64,000 nucleotides of DNA from Symsagittifera roscoffensis (Eukaryota; Xenacoelomorpha; Acoela; Convolutidae), in the NCBI RefSeq assembly GCF_963678635.1, contig NC_087065.1, positions 45,543,919 through 45,607,918 on the forward strand, in the 5' to 3' direction. The translations under genes were made by a program, and so were the position numbers. Positions 1-11,250 of the stretch are shown here, piece by piece; position 1 is the first letter of the stretch; each line of letters opens with the position of its first letter. The notes under the pieces were generated by a model that was given only the letters and a program-made list of their open reading frames with translations, made no database searches and had not been told where the DNA came from.

Positions 1-104
1 AAATTTACATACAGACTAATAAGGCCACGACAAACATATTTGGTCTTCATACTCAACCTCGTAAAACCACTCGTTACACTAATAAGTTGAAACTGGCGTG
101 AGGT

Positions 105-125
105 GGGGGGGGGGGGGGGGGGGGG
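105..125. repeat. poly-G run (21 G)
   Basis: An uninterrupted run of 21 G lies just outside the left arm of the foldback element at 137-940. A second run of 17 G sits in that element's central spacer (587-603). Such runs are rare in this AT-rich window. They could form G-quadruplexes, or their length may be a sequencing or assembly artefact. Confidence 0.9.
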
Positions 126-136
126 AAAGGAAAAAG

Positions 137-940
137 AGCCAACTTTTCAGATTGAAAATTGTAATCACTATTGTTTGTATATCGAAATTTGCTCGCTTTA
201 CTTTATTTTACGGTTTAACAACCATATAATTGGGTTGAGTTATTCATCATCAAAACCCACTATTGGCGGTTTTTTTTTTAAATTTTCAACCTTAAAATGG
301 TGAGGTGGAGGTTTTAAGAGGTAACAAAACATGAAATTTGTTTGAAAATATACTGCGACTTTTTTCTGAAAGGCGGCGTAATCATAATTATTAAAAGATA
401 TGAGAGCTCTAGGTGTCGTATTCTCAAGGGACCTGGTTATTTTCAAGGGACCACTATCATAGTAGTACCAATTATTATTCGTGGCACCTGATTTCGTGAG
501 GAACCTTGTTTTTTTTATTTGCAACACACCTAAAGACAATGTCTTTTATATCATAATTTCTATAATTTTTGCCATTTTTCTTGTTCGGGGGGGGGGGGGG
601 GGGAGAACAGAAGGTACTACTATGATAGAGTGGTCCCTTAAAAATAACCAGGTCCCTTGAGAATAAGACACCTAGAGCTCTCAAATCGTTTAATAATTAT
701 AATTACGCCTTTCAGAAAGATGTCGCAGTATATTTTCAAACAAATTTTTTGTTTAGTTACCTGTTAAAACCTCCCCCTCATCATTTTAAGGTTGAAAATT
801 GAAAAAAAACCGCCAATAGTAGGTTTTGATGACAAATAAGTCAACCCAATTATATGGTTGTTAAACCGTAAAATAAAGTAAAGCGAGCAAATTTCAATAT
901 ATAAACAATAGTGATTACAATTTTCAATCTGAAAAGTTTC
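137..940. mobile_element. Foldback / MITE-like element with ~330 bp inverted arms
   Basis: The left arm (137-470) is repeated as its reverse complement at 612-940, around a ~140 bp spacer. Matching landmarks run in opposite order: the AACTTTTCAGATTG start against the CAATCTGAAAAGTT end, the GAGAGCTCTAGGTGTC block at ~400 against its complement at ~670, and the ACTATCATAGTAGTACC inner end at ~455 against its complement at 612. The arms are roughly 90% alike by eye, with small indels. There is no coding potential beyond chance ORFs. The spacer contains 17 G. I could not define a target-site duplication, so the class is open: foldback element or large MITE. Confidence 0.8.
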
Positions 941-1019
941 TGGCGGAACATATTTAGCAAGATTTCTGAAATGAATAATTTATACACAAATTAGTTTTCA
1001 AAATTATAACATGCGAAAT

Positions 1020-1090
1020 GCATGCGGGACCTGTCTATCATAGTTGCTTTTTCGAGGGAACACTCTATCATAGTAGTACCGAACAGAAAA
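1020..1090. repeat. Fragment of the foldback inner-arm sequence
   Basis: This stretch repeats the inner end of the foldback arms ('gggacc...tctatcatag' and 'ctctatcatagtagtacc', followed by GAACAG as at 604-609). It is a second, truncated copy 80 bp beyond the right arm, suggesting an older or nested insertion of the same family. Confidence 0.55.
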
Positions 1091-1329
1091 CGAGCTTGAC
1101 AACAAAATGTAATTCGTGAAGTGAATTACTAAGACCGATTAGGCGTGCCGAACATCAAGCCGACTAAACTTCAACTCGAATCGGTTTTCAGATTCTGCAA
1201 TGAAAAATGCGGCTGATCTAACTATCTGACGCCACTCTTAACCGCTGCATTGTCTTGAAGAACGCTTAATATTAACTAAACTTGCCTGAAGTTTTGAAAA
1301 CAAACATTTTACTTAAAAAAATGTAACCT

Positions 1330-2000
1330 TTTGAGGTGCGTGTAAAATTTAAGTTTCGGCTAGAAGTCCCGTCGAGCTGTTGTCCCAGACCCATCAATGA
1401 ATTTGCCCTAATTCATTTTGAAGCGATTTGTAGTATGGGATAACTCGTCTCGCGTTAATAACACGCGCGTTACTCTTTCAGAATCAAGTATAAAACCAGC
1501 ACGAGTTAGTTGTGTAAGGTTAATATAATGGTGTGAGAACTCGGCGGGTTTCACCAGGATTCATGAATCGGTAGTGAGATAATGAGCAGTAGGGTCTAAG
1601 AGCAGAAAACCCGACAAGTTTTGATTTATACGGACTAATCGAAAATTTTTTTTTAAGAATCGTCAAAGCTACTAAGGAAATTAATAATTTATACATTAAA
1701 GTTTTAATGTTTATAAAATTACTCATTTTATGTATAATCTATTCATTCTGGGTATTATAGACAATACTAAAGCTTGTTTTACCGATAAGTTTACAAAAGT
1801 TAAAAATTGTCTGTTTTTCTGCTCTTGGACCCGTTCTGTTCACTTTTCTGCGTACTGCTCCGTCTCCCTCTAGATCGATCCCTCGAGAAAATTGGACTGA
1901 AAAAAAAACAAGATTGCTCGTATCCGAGCACAACCCTGAACGTTTCGACTGCCCTTTAACTGGTCTCGAATGAGTTTTGGCAACTGAATTATTCACGATT
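1330..2000. repeat. Degenerate R1-family dispersed repeat fragments
   Basis: Two partial matches to the dispersed repeat best seen at 2,150-2,655 occur here. Around 1,440-1,480 there is a 'cgcgttaataacacgcgcgtta' block split by changes. Around 1,905-1,965 there is an 'aacaagattgctcgta...ccctgaacgtttcgactgcc' block. The matches are discontinuous and diverged. No gene is seen between them. Confidence 0.45.
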
Positions 2001-2149
2001 TATGAGCCTAAGGCTGATAAGCTCAATTTTTATGTGTTGATTTGTTTATGGATTTATTAAGACCAGTTAGCTTAATGACTCAATTCAATTTAGAATGATT
2101 GTAGTGCGGGCAAATTCGCCTCGCATAAATTATTTTCGTTACACTTTCA

Positions 2150-2655
2150 GGATTAAAGTAAACAAGACTACTCGTATCAGGGCGAAGCCCTGGATGTTCC
2201 GACTGCCTTTTAAGGTCTATGGAGCAGTAATAACATGAAAAATTTAGTAATAAAACAAAAATTTTAAAAAATATGAGATTTTTTGCGGAAACATCCCCCA
2301 CACAGCATATTAAGTATAAAGTGATAGATTTTGCTCCTATTAACAAATCAATTATGGCATATAAGCTTCCTTGAATCAATTTGGAACGATTTCTAAGATG
2401 GATTGAATCTCGCTTACGCGTTAATAGCGCGAATTATATCGCGCGTTAATTTTCCCAAATTAGCCAAAATTAAACCCCCATAATATTACGAAAAACGATC
2501 ACAGGTAAATTATTTTTTCAAATGTAAGCTCAGGACAACAATAGCTTTCGAATAATTTTAAAAAAATCCGTCAAAATGGTTAGTTATAAAGTCGAAATTT
2601 GTCTGAAGAAAAAACCTACCCGAGCACAAATATTCCGTTACTTTCCTTACGAAAG
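2150..2655. repeat. Dispersed repeat R1 (reference copy)
   Basis: This is the best-preserved copy of a ~500 bp family found at least five times in the window. It starts near 'ctcgtatcagggcgaagccc', continues through 'atgttccgactgccttttaa', 'gtgatagattttgctcct' and 'gcgttaatagcgcgaattat', and ends near 'gagcacaaatattccgtta'. Other copies or halves lie at 16,736-16,965, 31,401-31,670 plus 32,399-32,510, 32,880-33,150, and 37,350-37,417 plus 60,085-60,345. No ORF or terminal inverted repeat was recognised. A non-autonomous transposon or SINE-like element is possible. Confidence 0.7.
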
Positions 2656-2661
2656 TCGGAA

Positions 2662-3250
2662 TAAAGACGGTCACATAGCAGTATTTAAACAACCGCGTTT
2701 TCATACTTATCAGTAAGCAGACAAATACTATATTAACTTATGAGATTTGAGACAAGGAAGAAATGGGGACGTCCCATTTGTACCAACGGTCATTTGTACC
2801 AAAGTGAAAAATCGGTCCCATTTGTACCAAAATTATTCAACTCGATTTCTGATTGGTCGAATTGTGAGCCAACGAATTATTACATTAATTTTCTACTGTT
2901 CAAACAGAAGAAAACTAAACAGCAGAATAGTGACCGCCGCAGTCGCGCCAACGTGTTGCGAGCTTGCGGCTCTTAAACCAAGAGCTTAAACCAAGAGCTT
3001 AAAGTAGTCGGCTTAATAGTCTTAGGCCAATTGAATATTTTTGGTACTAACGCGAGTGATTTTTTATTTTGGTACAAATGGGACTGATTTATCATTTTGG
3101 TACTTGTGAATACCCACCGAAGAAATTAATAAGAAATAATTACTTATATCGGAATTTTGCTTCTCGTCTCAATTCTGATTTGTTAATATACTGTTTAACT
3201 GCTAACTGACTATTATGAATACATGCTTGTCTAAATACAAACCGCATTCC
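2662..3250. mobile_element. MITE, same family as the intronic MITE, interrupted by another element
   Basis: The left arm (2,662-2,764) and right arm (3,119-3,250) match the arms of the MITE at 7,537-7,757 in opposite orientations. Shared landmarks are GACGGTCACAT, CAGTATTTAAACAACCGCG and CTCGTCTCAATTCTGATT. A second element occupies the middle (2,765-3,118). Confidence 0.65.
2765..3118. mobile_element. Nested MITE with 8-bp target-site duplication
   Basis: The ~354 bp insert is flanked on both sides by GAAGAAAT (2,757-2,764 and 3,119-3,126), an 8-bp target-site duplication as made by hAT-type transposases. Inside, 'gtcccatttgtaccaacgg' near 2,770 and a third copy near 2,820 are mirrored by 'ggtacaaatgggactgat' at 3,071-3,088 and 'ttttggtac' at ~3,096. 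These form subterminal inverted repeats. The overlapping short ORFs here look like chance. Assignment to hAT rests only on TSD length. Confidence 0.6.
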
Positions 3251-3589
3251 GTACAAAACGGATCTAGGACAACAGCCGACTGGACTGCAAGCCGAAATTT
3301 AAACTTTGCAAGCACCTCAAAACGCTACTTTTTTTCAGTAAAATGTTTGTTTTCAAACCTGTAAATTTAGTTCATATTAACAAAAGTTTACTTCATATTA
3401 ACAGTTCTTCATGACAATACAGCATTTAGGAGTGGAATCAGATAGTTAGATCAGCCGGATTCTGAAATGCAGAATTTAAACTAATAACTATCATAATTTA
3501 AACTAATAACTATAAACTAAAAAGCTAATAACTTGCAGAGAAAGCTAATGAAGTTGAGAGCTTATTCAAAACAAATATTGAGAATCCCT

Positions 3590-3722
3590 GAACAAAAAAA
3601 ATAAGGCAAAAATTATGAAAGTGTTGCTTTTGAAATAAAAAAATTTGTCTTTGGGTGTGTTGCAAATCAAAAAACTCTGTTCCTCACAAAATAAGGTACC
3701 ACAAAAAGTTATTGGACAGGTT
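3590..3722. repeat. Inverted second copy of the foldback spacer
   Basis: This stretch matches the reverse complement of the foldback spacer (about 480-590). Both contain GGCAAAAATTAT, then GTCTTTGGGTGTGTTGCAAAT (GTCTTTAGGTGTGTTGCAAA in the spacer), then GTTCCTCACAAAAT. The spacer is therefore itself part of a dispersed repeat, not unique filler. Confidence 0.6.
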
Positions 3723-5708
3723 CAAGTCACATATCATATTAAAGCAGTTTCAATTGTGATGCGACTGACATTAATGACATTGTGATTCGTTTGGAAAAAA
3801 CTAGTTGGAATCTTCTCTGCTACTTGCACAGCAGCAGATTGCTTTTGTATCTGTGTGTCATTATTGTTACGTTTACTTCCTGTTACTTAATTAAAAGATA
3901 GGTCATGAAAATCTTAAAATCATTTTTCATACATCTGGTTGGAAAAGAGCCAATTGTTTTTCGCTAGCACAAATCCTCAACAACAAATGTCAGAATACAA
4001 AAAGTTGAACATTTTTCATACACTTTCTTTTATCGCAGCCATTCAAAAATTTTAATTTAATGTAATTCAAGTTTGTCTCCCTGCTTCAAAGCTGCCTGAA
4101 ATTATTTTATGGTAAAATTTGGACCAAAAAGTTGGCCCGGCAAATGAAATTGAAGGAAGAGTAAATTGCCAGTGAAAAATGTCAAAAAATGAGCGTTTAC
4201 AAATTCTCGAAAATACTGCTCGACCTACTAAATACATGAGGTTGAATGTGAATCCGTTCTTTAACACTTTTAGGACGCTATAAACCACCTTTGTAATTTT
4301 TGAACTTTTTGAAAATAATCATGAATTGGTCGGTCTGAATGATTCAACGAATCGGGTTTCGTATAATATTTGGGTTTTGCTGAAGGTTAAGGTCAATTGT
4401 AAAGTAGTGATTGGTAATTCGCATTCTAAAGGGTTTTTTAATCAAGATGGGTGATGACAGATAGCCGAAAACGTAATCATTAGGCTAAATCAAAAGGTAT
4501 GAAGTACAGTGCATTAACATTCTTAAGTTTGATGAACACCCCTGATACATCCGCCTCTGGTCGGTAATAAAATCATTCATAATACCTGAATTTTTTCTGT
4601 AAGTTAATTTTTCAAAATTAGATTTTCGGCTATCGGACTGTGCAACTATTTAAGAATTTAGACAGATAAGAAATTTATACAAAATGTAAGTAAATTTGAC
4701 GAGTTTACTGAAGCTATGTGGACTTTTCTGACATTTCAACTAGAATGGGTTATGTCCAGGTTGTAACAGAAAGAACGTGAATGCCGAGCTAGTTCATCGG
4801 TCAGAAAAGTTATTTGAGTGGAGTGGATAAATTTGGACAACCAACGATTATACAAATCGAAGAAACTTCTAATCGTTTGAACTTCTTATCATAGAAACTT
4901 CTTATCGAGCCGAAGCTTCTTATCAGTTGAGCTCAAAATAGGAAATTCCATTCAGTAACTGGATTAAATTTGAAGGGGCGTAGCAATAAGCACCTATTAG
5001 CATGCAGTTGTTGCTTTACTTAGGTGTAATTTGAGACGAAACACAACTTTGCTTCAATTTTAATATAGCACATATTTGAAAATCACTTGGATTAAAACTT
5101 CTCCTTTGACTCAGTAAATTCTCAGTGAAGTAGATGTGGTTCAAAATTGCAAATTTTAATAGGGCAAATCATGAAATAGCTAGCAACTCAAACGCATATT
5201 TTTAAAATCTGGACATGCTAAAAGCGACTCCTGGTAATCGACCGCGTCACCAGCCTAAGTCGTCAGAATGGTTCATTTGGTGATTGAAAAAAAACTTGAG
5301 TTACACTACTATATTGTACTTTTCAGTTTCTAAAAGTTTTTTAGCGTAGAACATCAGAAAGGTCATTTTGGTAGCCTGGGAAAAATTTGGTTGTATTAAA
5401 AAATACTTTGATTTCTAAAAGATTCTGATCAGTTAAGTTTTTGTCGGTTAATGTCAGGAAAGTCCATTTTGCAATCAAATATTTTCGTGCTCGCACTAGT
5501 TCACAAGAACAATTCTTATCTATTTAAAGTGTTTGATTTATCAACGAGTCCATATATTTTGGTTTATCTTCAAATGCAAACTGCTACCAAAATCACTTAT
5601 TTGCTAGCCACGTCAAGTTTCAGTAGTGGGTCAAAACTCTCGGTTTCTTCAACTGCATCGCAAATTGTTGCAAAAGGATTGCCAAGTGAATTTTTGCTTG
5701 TTAAGATC
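3723..5708. other. Region upstream of the synthase gene, no gene recognised
   Basis: AT-rich DNA with no recognised coding region. A short imperfect repeat of 'aaacttcttatc' type occurs three to four times around 4,855-4,935. The promoter of the synthase gene must lie in or before this stretch, but I see no TATA box or initiator that I could defend. Confidence 0.5.
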
Positions 5709-5720
5709 TGTTCATTTCAG
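5709..5720 (+). promoter_or_regulatory. Candidate 3' splice (or trans-splice) acceptor in the 5' UTR
   Basis: A pyrimidine-rich TGTTCATTTCAG ends at 5,720, 71 bases before the start codon. It closely resembles the acceptors of coding introns 5 (TTCATTTCAG) and 7 (TTTTTCAG). It could end a 5' UTR intron or be a spliced-leader acceptor if the organism trans-splices. There is no direct evidence of use. Confidence 0.4.
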
Positions 5721-5791
5721 AACCTACAATTTTGCAATATTCGACTTCTCAGAGAGAATCTTACAGCGCCAAACACACGAACCCATTTAAA

Positions 5792-8700
5792 ATGAGGCCT
5801 ACAGAAAGCAGTGACACTACTTCTCACAATCCTCAGCCCGAGATGCCGTTCAGAGTGAGCAGCGACCGAGTCACGTACAACTCGGATTCAATCGTATCGC
5901 AGTACATGTACGAGACTACTTGTGTCGAGCAAGCGGAGAATGGCTTGTTTTGTGTTAAGGTTGGTAAAAACCCTTCTTTTTAAAAGTGCTTGAAATCTTT
6001 GAAAAAAATCTCTTTGAAAAAAATTTCAAGCAGGTGGAATCAAAGTGATTAAAAGGTCAGAAAAAAATTACCAACAAAACTTCGATAATCTTATTGGGAA
6101 AAGGATAGGAAAAAATTGATATGCTTAAAAATCATTTTGTGATGAAATGAGAATCTAAGTGAACCAGCTGTTTCGTTTGTGCAGCCCAAGCAGGAAATAG
6201 TTGAGATTAAGACGAAGACCAGAGTCCCGCGCACTGGAGTGATGATGGTAGGGTGGGGAGGCAACAACGGCACTACAGTCACTGCCGCCATCCTCGCAAA
6301 CAGACACAACATCTCATACAGAACAAAAGAGGGCATAGTGGTGAGTAAATTCTTCAAAATTTAAGGAATGAACATTCAAACTTATCAGATTTTTTAACTT
6401 TGCGATTTCTTATTTGTGATTTACTAAATTTTAACATGTTCTCCGGCATCAAATGAGTTCAGTTCAGTGTGAGTTTAATTCTGCTGATCAGTAAACTTGA
6501 ATATTCCCGAGTCTTCTCAGAGAAAATAAAAAGAGAAAAGGGCAAGCGGAATGAATGCTTTCTTGCTTTCATTCCGTAATTATGACAACGTAACGTAATT
6601 AGGCTTCAAAGCCTGGTTACGTTACGTTTTCATGCATTATATCCCAATCGAAATGTTTCGAGTGATAATCTGTGAAGTTTCGATATAATGGTTAATTAAG
6701 TCGACAGATTGTGATTTTTTTCCTTTCAGCCCCCTAGCTACACCGGTTCAGTCACCCAGGCGTCCACAGTCAGCCTCGGCACAGACTCCCAGGGCCAAGA
6801 GGTGTATGTGCCTCTGGGCAAACTGGTGCCCATGGTCGAGCCGACCAACCTGGAACTGGATGGTTGGGACATATCGGGTAGGAATCTGGCGGACGCCATG
6901 GAACACGCCAGAGTGCTGGAGTATGACTTGCAGAGACAGCTGGTGCCATACATGGAAAAGATGGTATGATTTGAATATATCTTCAATCTTTGTTGAACTT
7001 GAAAAGGTTATTTCATGAAATTGAGCTTTATTAATTGAGCTTCGAAGAAACTATGAAAAGATATAATTTTGTACTCATTTTTTCTTTTTTGTTATTTTTC
7101 TTGAAAAATGACTTGAAGTCGTAAATTTAAATATGAAAAAGACCATTTGGTAACCGCCTCTAATAGACCACAATGCTCTAGTGAGCCATGACTTTTCTGA
7201 TACAACGACTTCTGCCATTATTACTTTAATGTTATCCAGATTGTCTTGAAGGCCTTGCAGCAGTTTAAATAAGGTTTGATTTTAGACTCCGAGGAAGTCG
7301 TTCTACCAGGCAGACTTCATCGCCGCCAATCAGGAGGCGCGAGCTACTAATCTGATGAGTCACACACACAAGAAGCACGTGGTGGAACAATTGAGAGCCG
7401 ACATCAGGGACTTCAAGACCTCCAAGAACCTCGACACAGTCATTGTATTGTGGACTGCCAACACTGAGAGGTACTTCATTTTTCCACTGTAACTCTCTCA
7501 AAGAGCATTTTAAGACTTTTTCCTGAGTCTTAAAAGGAGTGCAGCCAGTATTTAGACAGCCGCGTATTCATACTCGTCAGTATTTAGACAAATACTGTAT
7601 GAACCAATCAGAATCGAGAAAAGACATAAATAATCCAAAATAAATAAATATTATTTTTTAATTTCTTCTTTGTCTCGATTCTGATTGGTTGAAACAGTAT
7701 TTGTCTAAATACTGACCAGTCTGAATACGCGGTTGTCTAAATACTGACATGTAACCGTCTTAAAAGTCTCTAATAACTACAGATTTGCATTCATGCATAT
7801 TAATGCATTATGAATGCACCTAGGTTTATATGCACTTTTTGAGTTCAATTGAAAATCATCTGCTGAAAGTTAGGAAAGTTGCACTCTCAAAGAAGAATGT
7901 GGAAAGGAGGCAAAAAACGTGAACGACTTCTAGTTTCGAAAGTGGAATTTAAGTTTTAGATTTTCCAGCGGAATAAATGTTTTTCCTATTGATCCAGTTA
8001 TCTCAAATTGAGTGAATTTAATCAAAAAAGTATCGGTCGTTAATTCGTGTTGAAATTCAGAGACGGTTACGGCCAAATAATTTTTAGTTTGAAATTCGAA
8101 AGTTAAAGTTTTTTCAAAAAAAGGTCAGTTTTTTTGTTTCGTTGCGTTCATTGGTTCTTTTCCAACAGTCTGTTGGCTCTGTTTTTCCGCGCGAATTGTA
8201 AAGCGAACCTCGTGAATCACGAGATGTAGTGAACTTTATGAATAAACTATGTCATTCGAGCCACAAAGAAATCATTGAAGTTTAATTATTGAGATTTACA
8301 AATCACCCTCCATATTGCAGGTTAACTAATGAATAATAAAGCTTCGAAAAAATAAATTTCGCCATTTGAATTTGACTCTGTTTATTAGATACTGTGAGGT
8401 TGATGACCGCATTCACGGAGATGCTGATATGCTACTGGCAGCCATTGAGAGGAACGAGAAAGAGATCAGTCCCTCAACACTATTCGCAGTCGCATCCGTC
8501 CTCGAGAAGGTAATTGAAGAGTACAAATGCTGAATATACGATAAGAACGTTTTTTATTAATACATCGAGAAAAGCTCAAGAATCTGAATGCTTTTATTAA
8601 ATTGAAACCTACTATCTGAAGCCCCCCGCTCAATAAATTTGAAGATAACCATGTAATTAATCAAGTGCGAAGTTACTGTCAATTTAACAAATTTTTGCAT

Positions 8701-10257
8701 AGACAGACACGATATTTTTTGTTCTGTGGAGCGTTTTGTCAGTTGCGCTTTTATGTGCTGATTATGCGTTTTTGTGAGTTTTTTATGTGCTGAAAAGAGA
8801 ATTTCAAATATTGTTTTTCCTTTTCAAACGCTACGTTCATTTCAGGCGTGCTACATCAACGGATCCCCTCAAAATACATTTGTACCCGGCGTGATTGACC
8901 TGGCTGAACGAGAGGGCTCCTTCCTCGCCGGAGACGACTTGAAGTCTGGTCAGACGAAACTGAAGTCGGTTCTGGTTGATTTTCTGATCAGCGCGGGACT
9001 GAAGCCTACCTCAATTGTGAGCTACAATCACTTGGGAAACAATGATGGCATGAATCTGTCCTCTCACGAGCAGTTCAGATCCAAGGAGATCTCGAAGAGC
9101 AATGTGGTCGATGATATGGTGCAATCTAACAGTATTCTCTATAAGCCAGGAGAGAAGCCAGATCATACTGTAAGTGCTTCATTTCATTTTCGATGTGTAC
9201 AAACAAATACTAGAAAACGTAAAAAAATCGCCTTAGATAAAGAGTGTCATCTGTGAGAATGCAATTGCTTAAGAGATAAAAACACGTATGCAGTGAAAGA
9301 TTGATGTTTTTTGGACGGTTATGTGACAGCAATTTTATCATCATAATATCTGTTTTTTTTTTACAAAATCTGTGTTTGTAGAAAGAAGTTCAAAATAAAC
9401 TGTTTTATTTTGAAATTAGTTTTTGTTTAGGTCGTGATCAAATACGTTCCCTATGTTGGAGACAGCAAACGAGCGATGGACGAGTACATCTCGGAGTTGA
9501 TGTTTGGAGGCCGTAACACGATCGCAATTCACAACACCTGTGAGGACTCGCTTCTCGCCGCTCCCATCATCATCGATCTCATCATCCTCGGAGAGATGAG
9601 TCAGAGAATCTTCTTCAAACAGCAGTCTGACAAGGTGTGTTTATTCTCGTCCAGCTCAAATCATAGAACATTGACTTCGTACGAGAAAGTTCAAGAACGA
9701 ATCACTCATTTGACTCATTAGTAGTTGATTGTGCAGTCTAGATTTAATTGAACTAATATGCCACGTGGAGCGAAAAACAAAGACCATTAGTAATGCTTTT
9801 TTTGGAGTCAGGCTGAATTTTGAAAAATTTTTACAATGTGACGTTGATTGCTCATTTTTGATAACAAGTCTCAGAATAGTGAAATCAATTTTTCATTTTT
9901 CAGGACTGGGAACCATTCCATCCAGTTTTGACACTTTTGTCCTACCTCAGCAAGGCCCCCATAGTGCCGCCAGGAACTCCAGTGGTCAATGCCCTGTTCA
10001 AACAACGACAATGCATTGAGAATGTATTCAGAGCTTGCGTGGGCTTGCCGCCTGTCAACAACATGATGCTCGAGTACAAGATCAGAAGCTCAGCTGCAAA
10101 GTATGCTGAAGCTCCAGTCAAGACTGGCGGAATTTTGGCCAGTTCAGAGAAAACAATTGCTTCCAAAATTGCTGCTATTGGTGATCATGCGGAAAAGTAT
10201 GCCAATGGGTATTCCAACGGACATGCAGTTATGGCTACTAATGGCCATGCCCATTAG
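5792..10257 (+). CDS. ISYNA1: Inositol-3-phosphate synthase (myo-inositol-1-phosphate synthase), 8 coding exons
   Basis: Converts D-glucose 6-phosphate to 1D-myo-inositol 3-phosphate using NAD+ in the cytosol; it is the committed step of inositol synthesis. Coding exons: 5,792-5,959; 6,185-6,340; 6,730-6,963; 7,286-7,470; 8,389-8,509; 8,846-9,169; 9,431-9,634; 9,904-10,257. All junctions are GT-AG and the frame is continuous, giving 581 aa, slightly longer than most relatives. Only the exon 4/5 junction splits a codon (AG|A, Arg). Family motifs: NAD-binding VGWGGNNG (about 78-85), LWTANTER (241-248), [10 protein letters not shown] (317-326), NHLGNNDG (349-356), [14 protein letters not shown] (365-378), [11 protein letters not shown] (405-415). 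These include the family's conserved active-site lysines. The start is the first ATG in frame, after a likely acceptor at 5,720; an ATG in frame (MPFRV) about 17 codons later is an alternative. The C-terminus (about 540-581) is low-complexity and ends with two NGHA motifs. Exons are much richer in GC than their surroundings, as expected for a functional gene. No canonical AATAAA was seen just after the stop. Confidence 0.96.
6547..6628. repeat. Two adjacent hairpins in intron 2
   Basis: GGAATGAA...TTCATTCC (6,547-6,576) and AACGTAACGTAA...TTACGTTACGTT (6,587-6,628) are back-to-back inverted repeats within intron 2 of the synthase gene. They may be the remnant of a small MITE or local RNA structure. 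Confidence 0.6.
7537..7757. mobile_element. MITE in intron 4 of the synthase gene
   Basis: A ~220 bp element with long inverted arms: CAGTATTTAGACAGCCGCG at 7,547-7,565 mirrors CGCGGTTGTCTAAATACTG at ~7,729-7,747. The inner arms, AATCAGAATCGAG against CTCGATTCTGATT, also pair. It is flanked by identical GTCTTAAAAG (7,527-7,536 and 7,757-7,766), a plausible 8-10 bp target-site duplication. A related, interrupted copy is at 2,662-3,250. It lies well away from both splice sites. Confidence 0.75.
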
Positions 10258-10845
10258 ATCAGCTTATTGTTAAATGCAGAAAACTGTGCTCTTTTTTGTT
10301 AAAGCTGGCAATATATATTTTACTCAATTTTTGGATGATCACAAATGTTGACAATATCTCAACCGAGAAATGCATTTATAAATTATATTTACGATGTTCT
10401 CTTTTTCGCTATCTAATTTAAAATGCGTTGAAAACAATTTTTCTCTGACCTGGTTTTTTGGAAGCATGAAACAAATTTATTGAACCATTTTATGTTTGAA
10501 ATGCAATCAATACTTTCAAGTACTTTTAAGCAGGCCGTACAGCGGTCTACTTTTGAGCAGCTAACCGGGTCAAACTAAGTGTCAATGAAAAACGTGACGA
10601 CACAATTATAGGTTAAGTTAATTTTATCAAGAACCACTTGGCTAAAAAGAAAAAAAGTGATGCAGTTGCTAAAATTTAATAGCATGAAGGCATCAGAGAT
10701 CGCAATCCAATAACTATTAATTTCTCATTTAAAGAAATATGTATTAGTCCACCAGACTTATAACAATATTTCTTTTGTGTAACATAGCAAAAAATATACC
10801 TATTTCTGCTAAAACAAGGTGAATTACATCTTGCCTCGTATAATA
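10258..10845. other. 3' flank of the synthase gene
   Basis: AT-rich sequence containing the presumed 3' UTR. No perfect AATAAA was found near the stop; TTTATAAAT at ~10,375 is the nearest polyadenylation-like motif. Nothing else was recognised before the palindrome. Confidence 0.4.
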
Positions 10846-11250
10846 TTCAATTCACTTCTCGTATAATATCGAACCATTTTGAGAAAATTGCGTTGTCCAG
10901 ATAATTTATATTAGCCTTGTATATTTTGTTTCATTCGCTGATGTAAAAATATATGAAACTTTAAATTAAAAATGAAAAGAATATGGTGATCTACTGGAGT
11001 CCCAGTGCAGTTCTTAAAACCTTTGAAGGATGCATTTTGCCTCGATTAATACGAGGCAAAATGCATCCTTCAAAGGTTTTAAGAACTGCATTGGGACTCC
11101 AGTAGATCACCATATTCTTTTCATTTTTAATTTACAGTTTCATATATTTTTACATCAGCGAATGAAACAAAATATACAAGGCTAATATAAATTATCTGGA
11201 CAACGCAATTTTCTCAAAATGGTTCGATATTATACAAGAAGTGAATTGAA
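10846..11250. repeat. Near-perfect 405 bp palindrome
   Basis: The two ~200 bp arms are almost identical reverse complements with essentially no spacer, meeting at GCCTCGATTAATACGAGGC around 11,047. Outer ends match as TTCAATTCAC (10,846-10,855) and GTGAATTGAA (11,241-11,250). Few differences are visible, for example TTTAAATTAAAAATG against CATTTTTAATTTACAG. It begins about 590 bp after the synthase stop codon. It could be a foldback MITE, a recent inverted duplication, or an assembly artefact. Confidence 0.9.

Noticed and set aside
5732-5791. Upstream TTG-initiated extension of the synthase N-terminus
   Set aside because: It starts at a non-ATG codon directly after a likely splice acceptor; the first ATG in frame is at 5,792.
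5964-5969. Alternative donor GTAAAA for exon 1 of the synthase
   Set aside because: A better consensus than the donor at 5,960, but it would put exon 2 out of frame.
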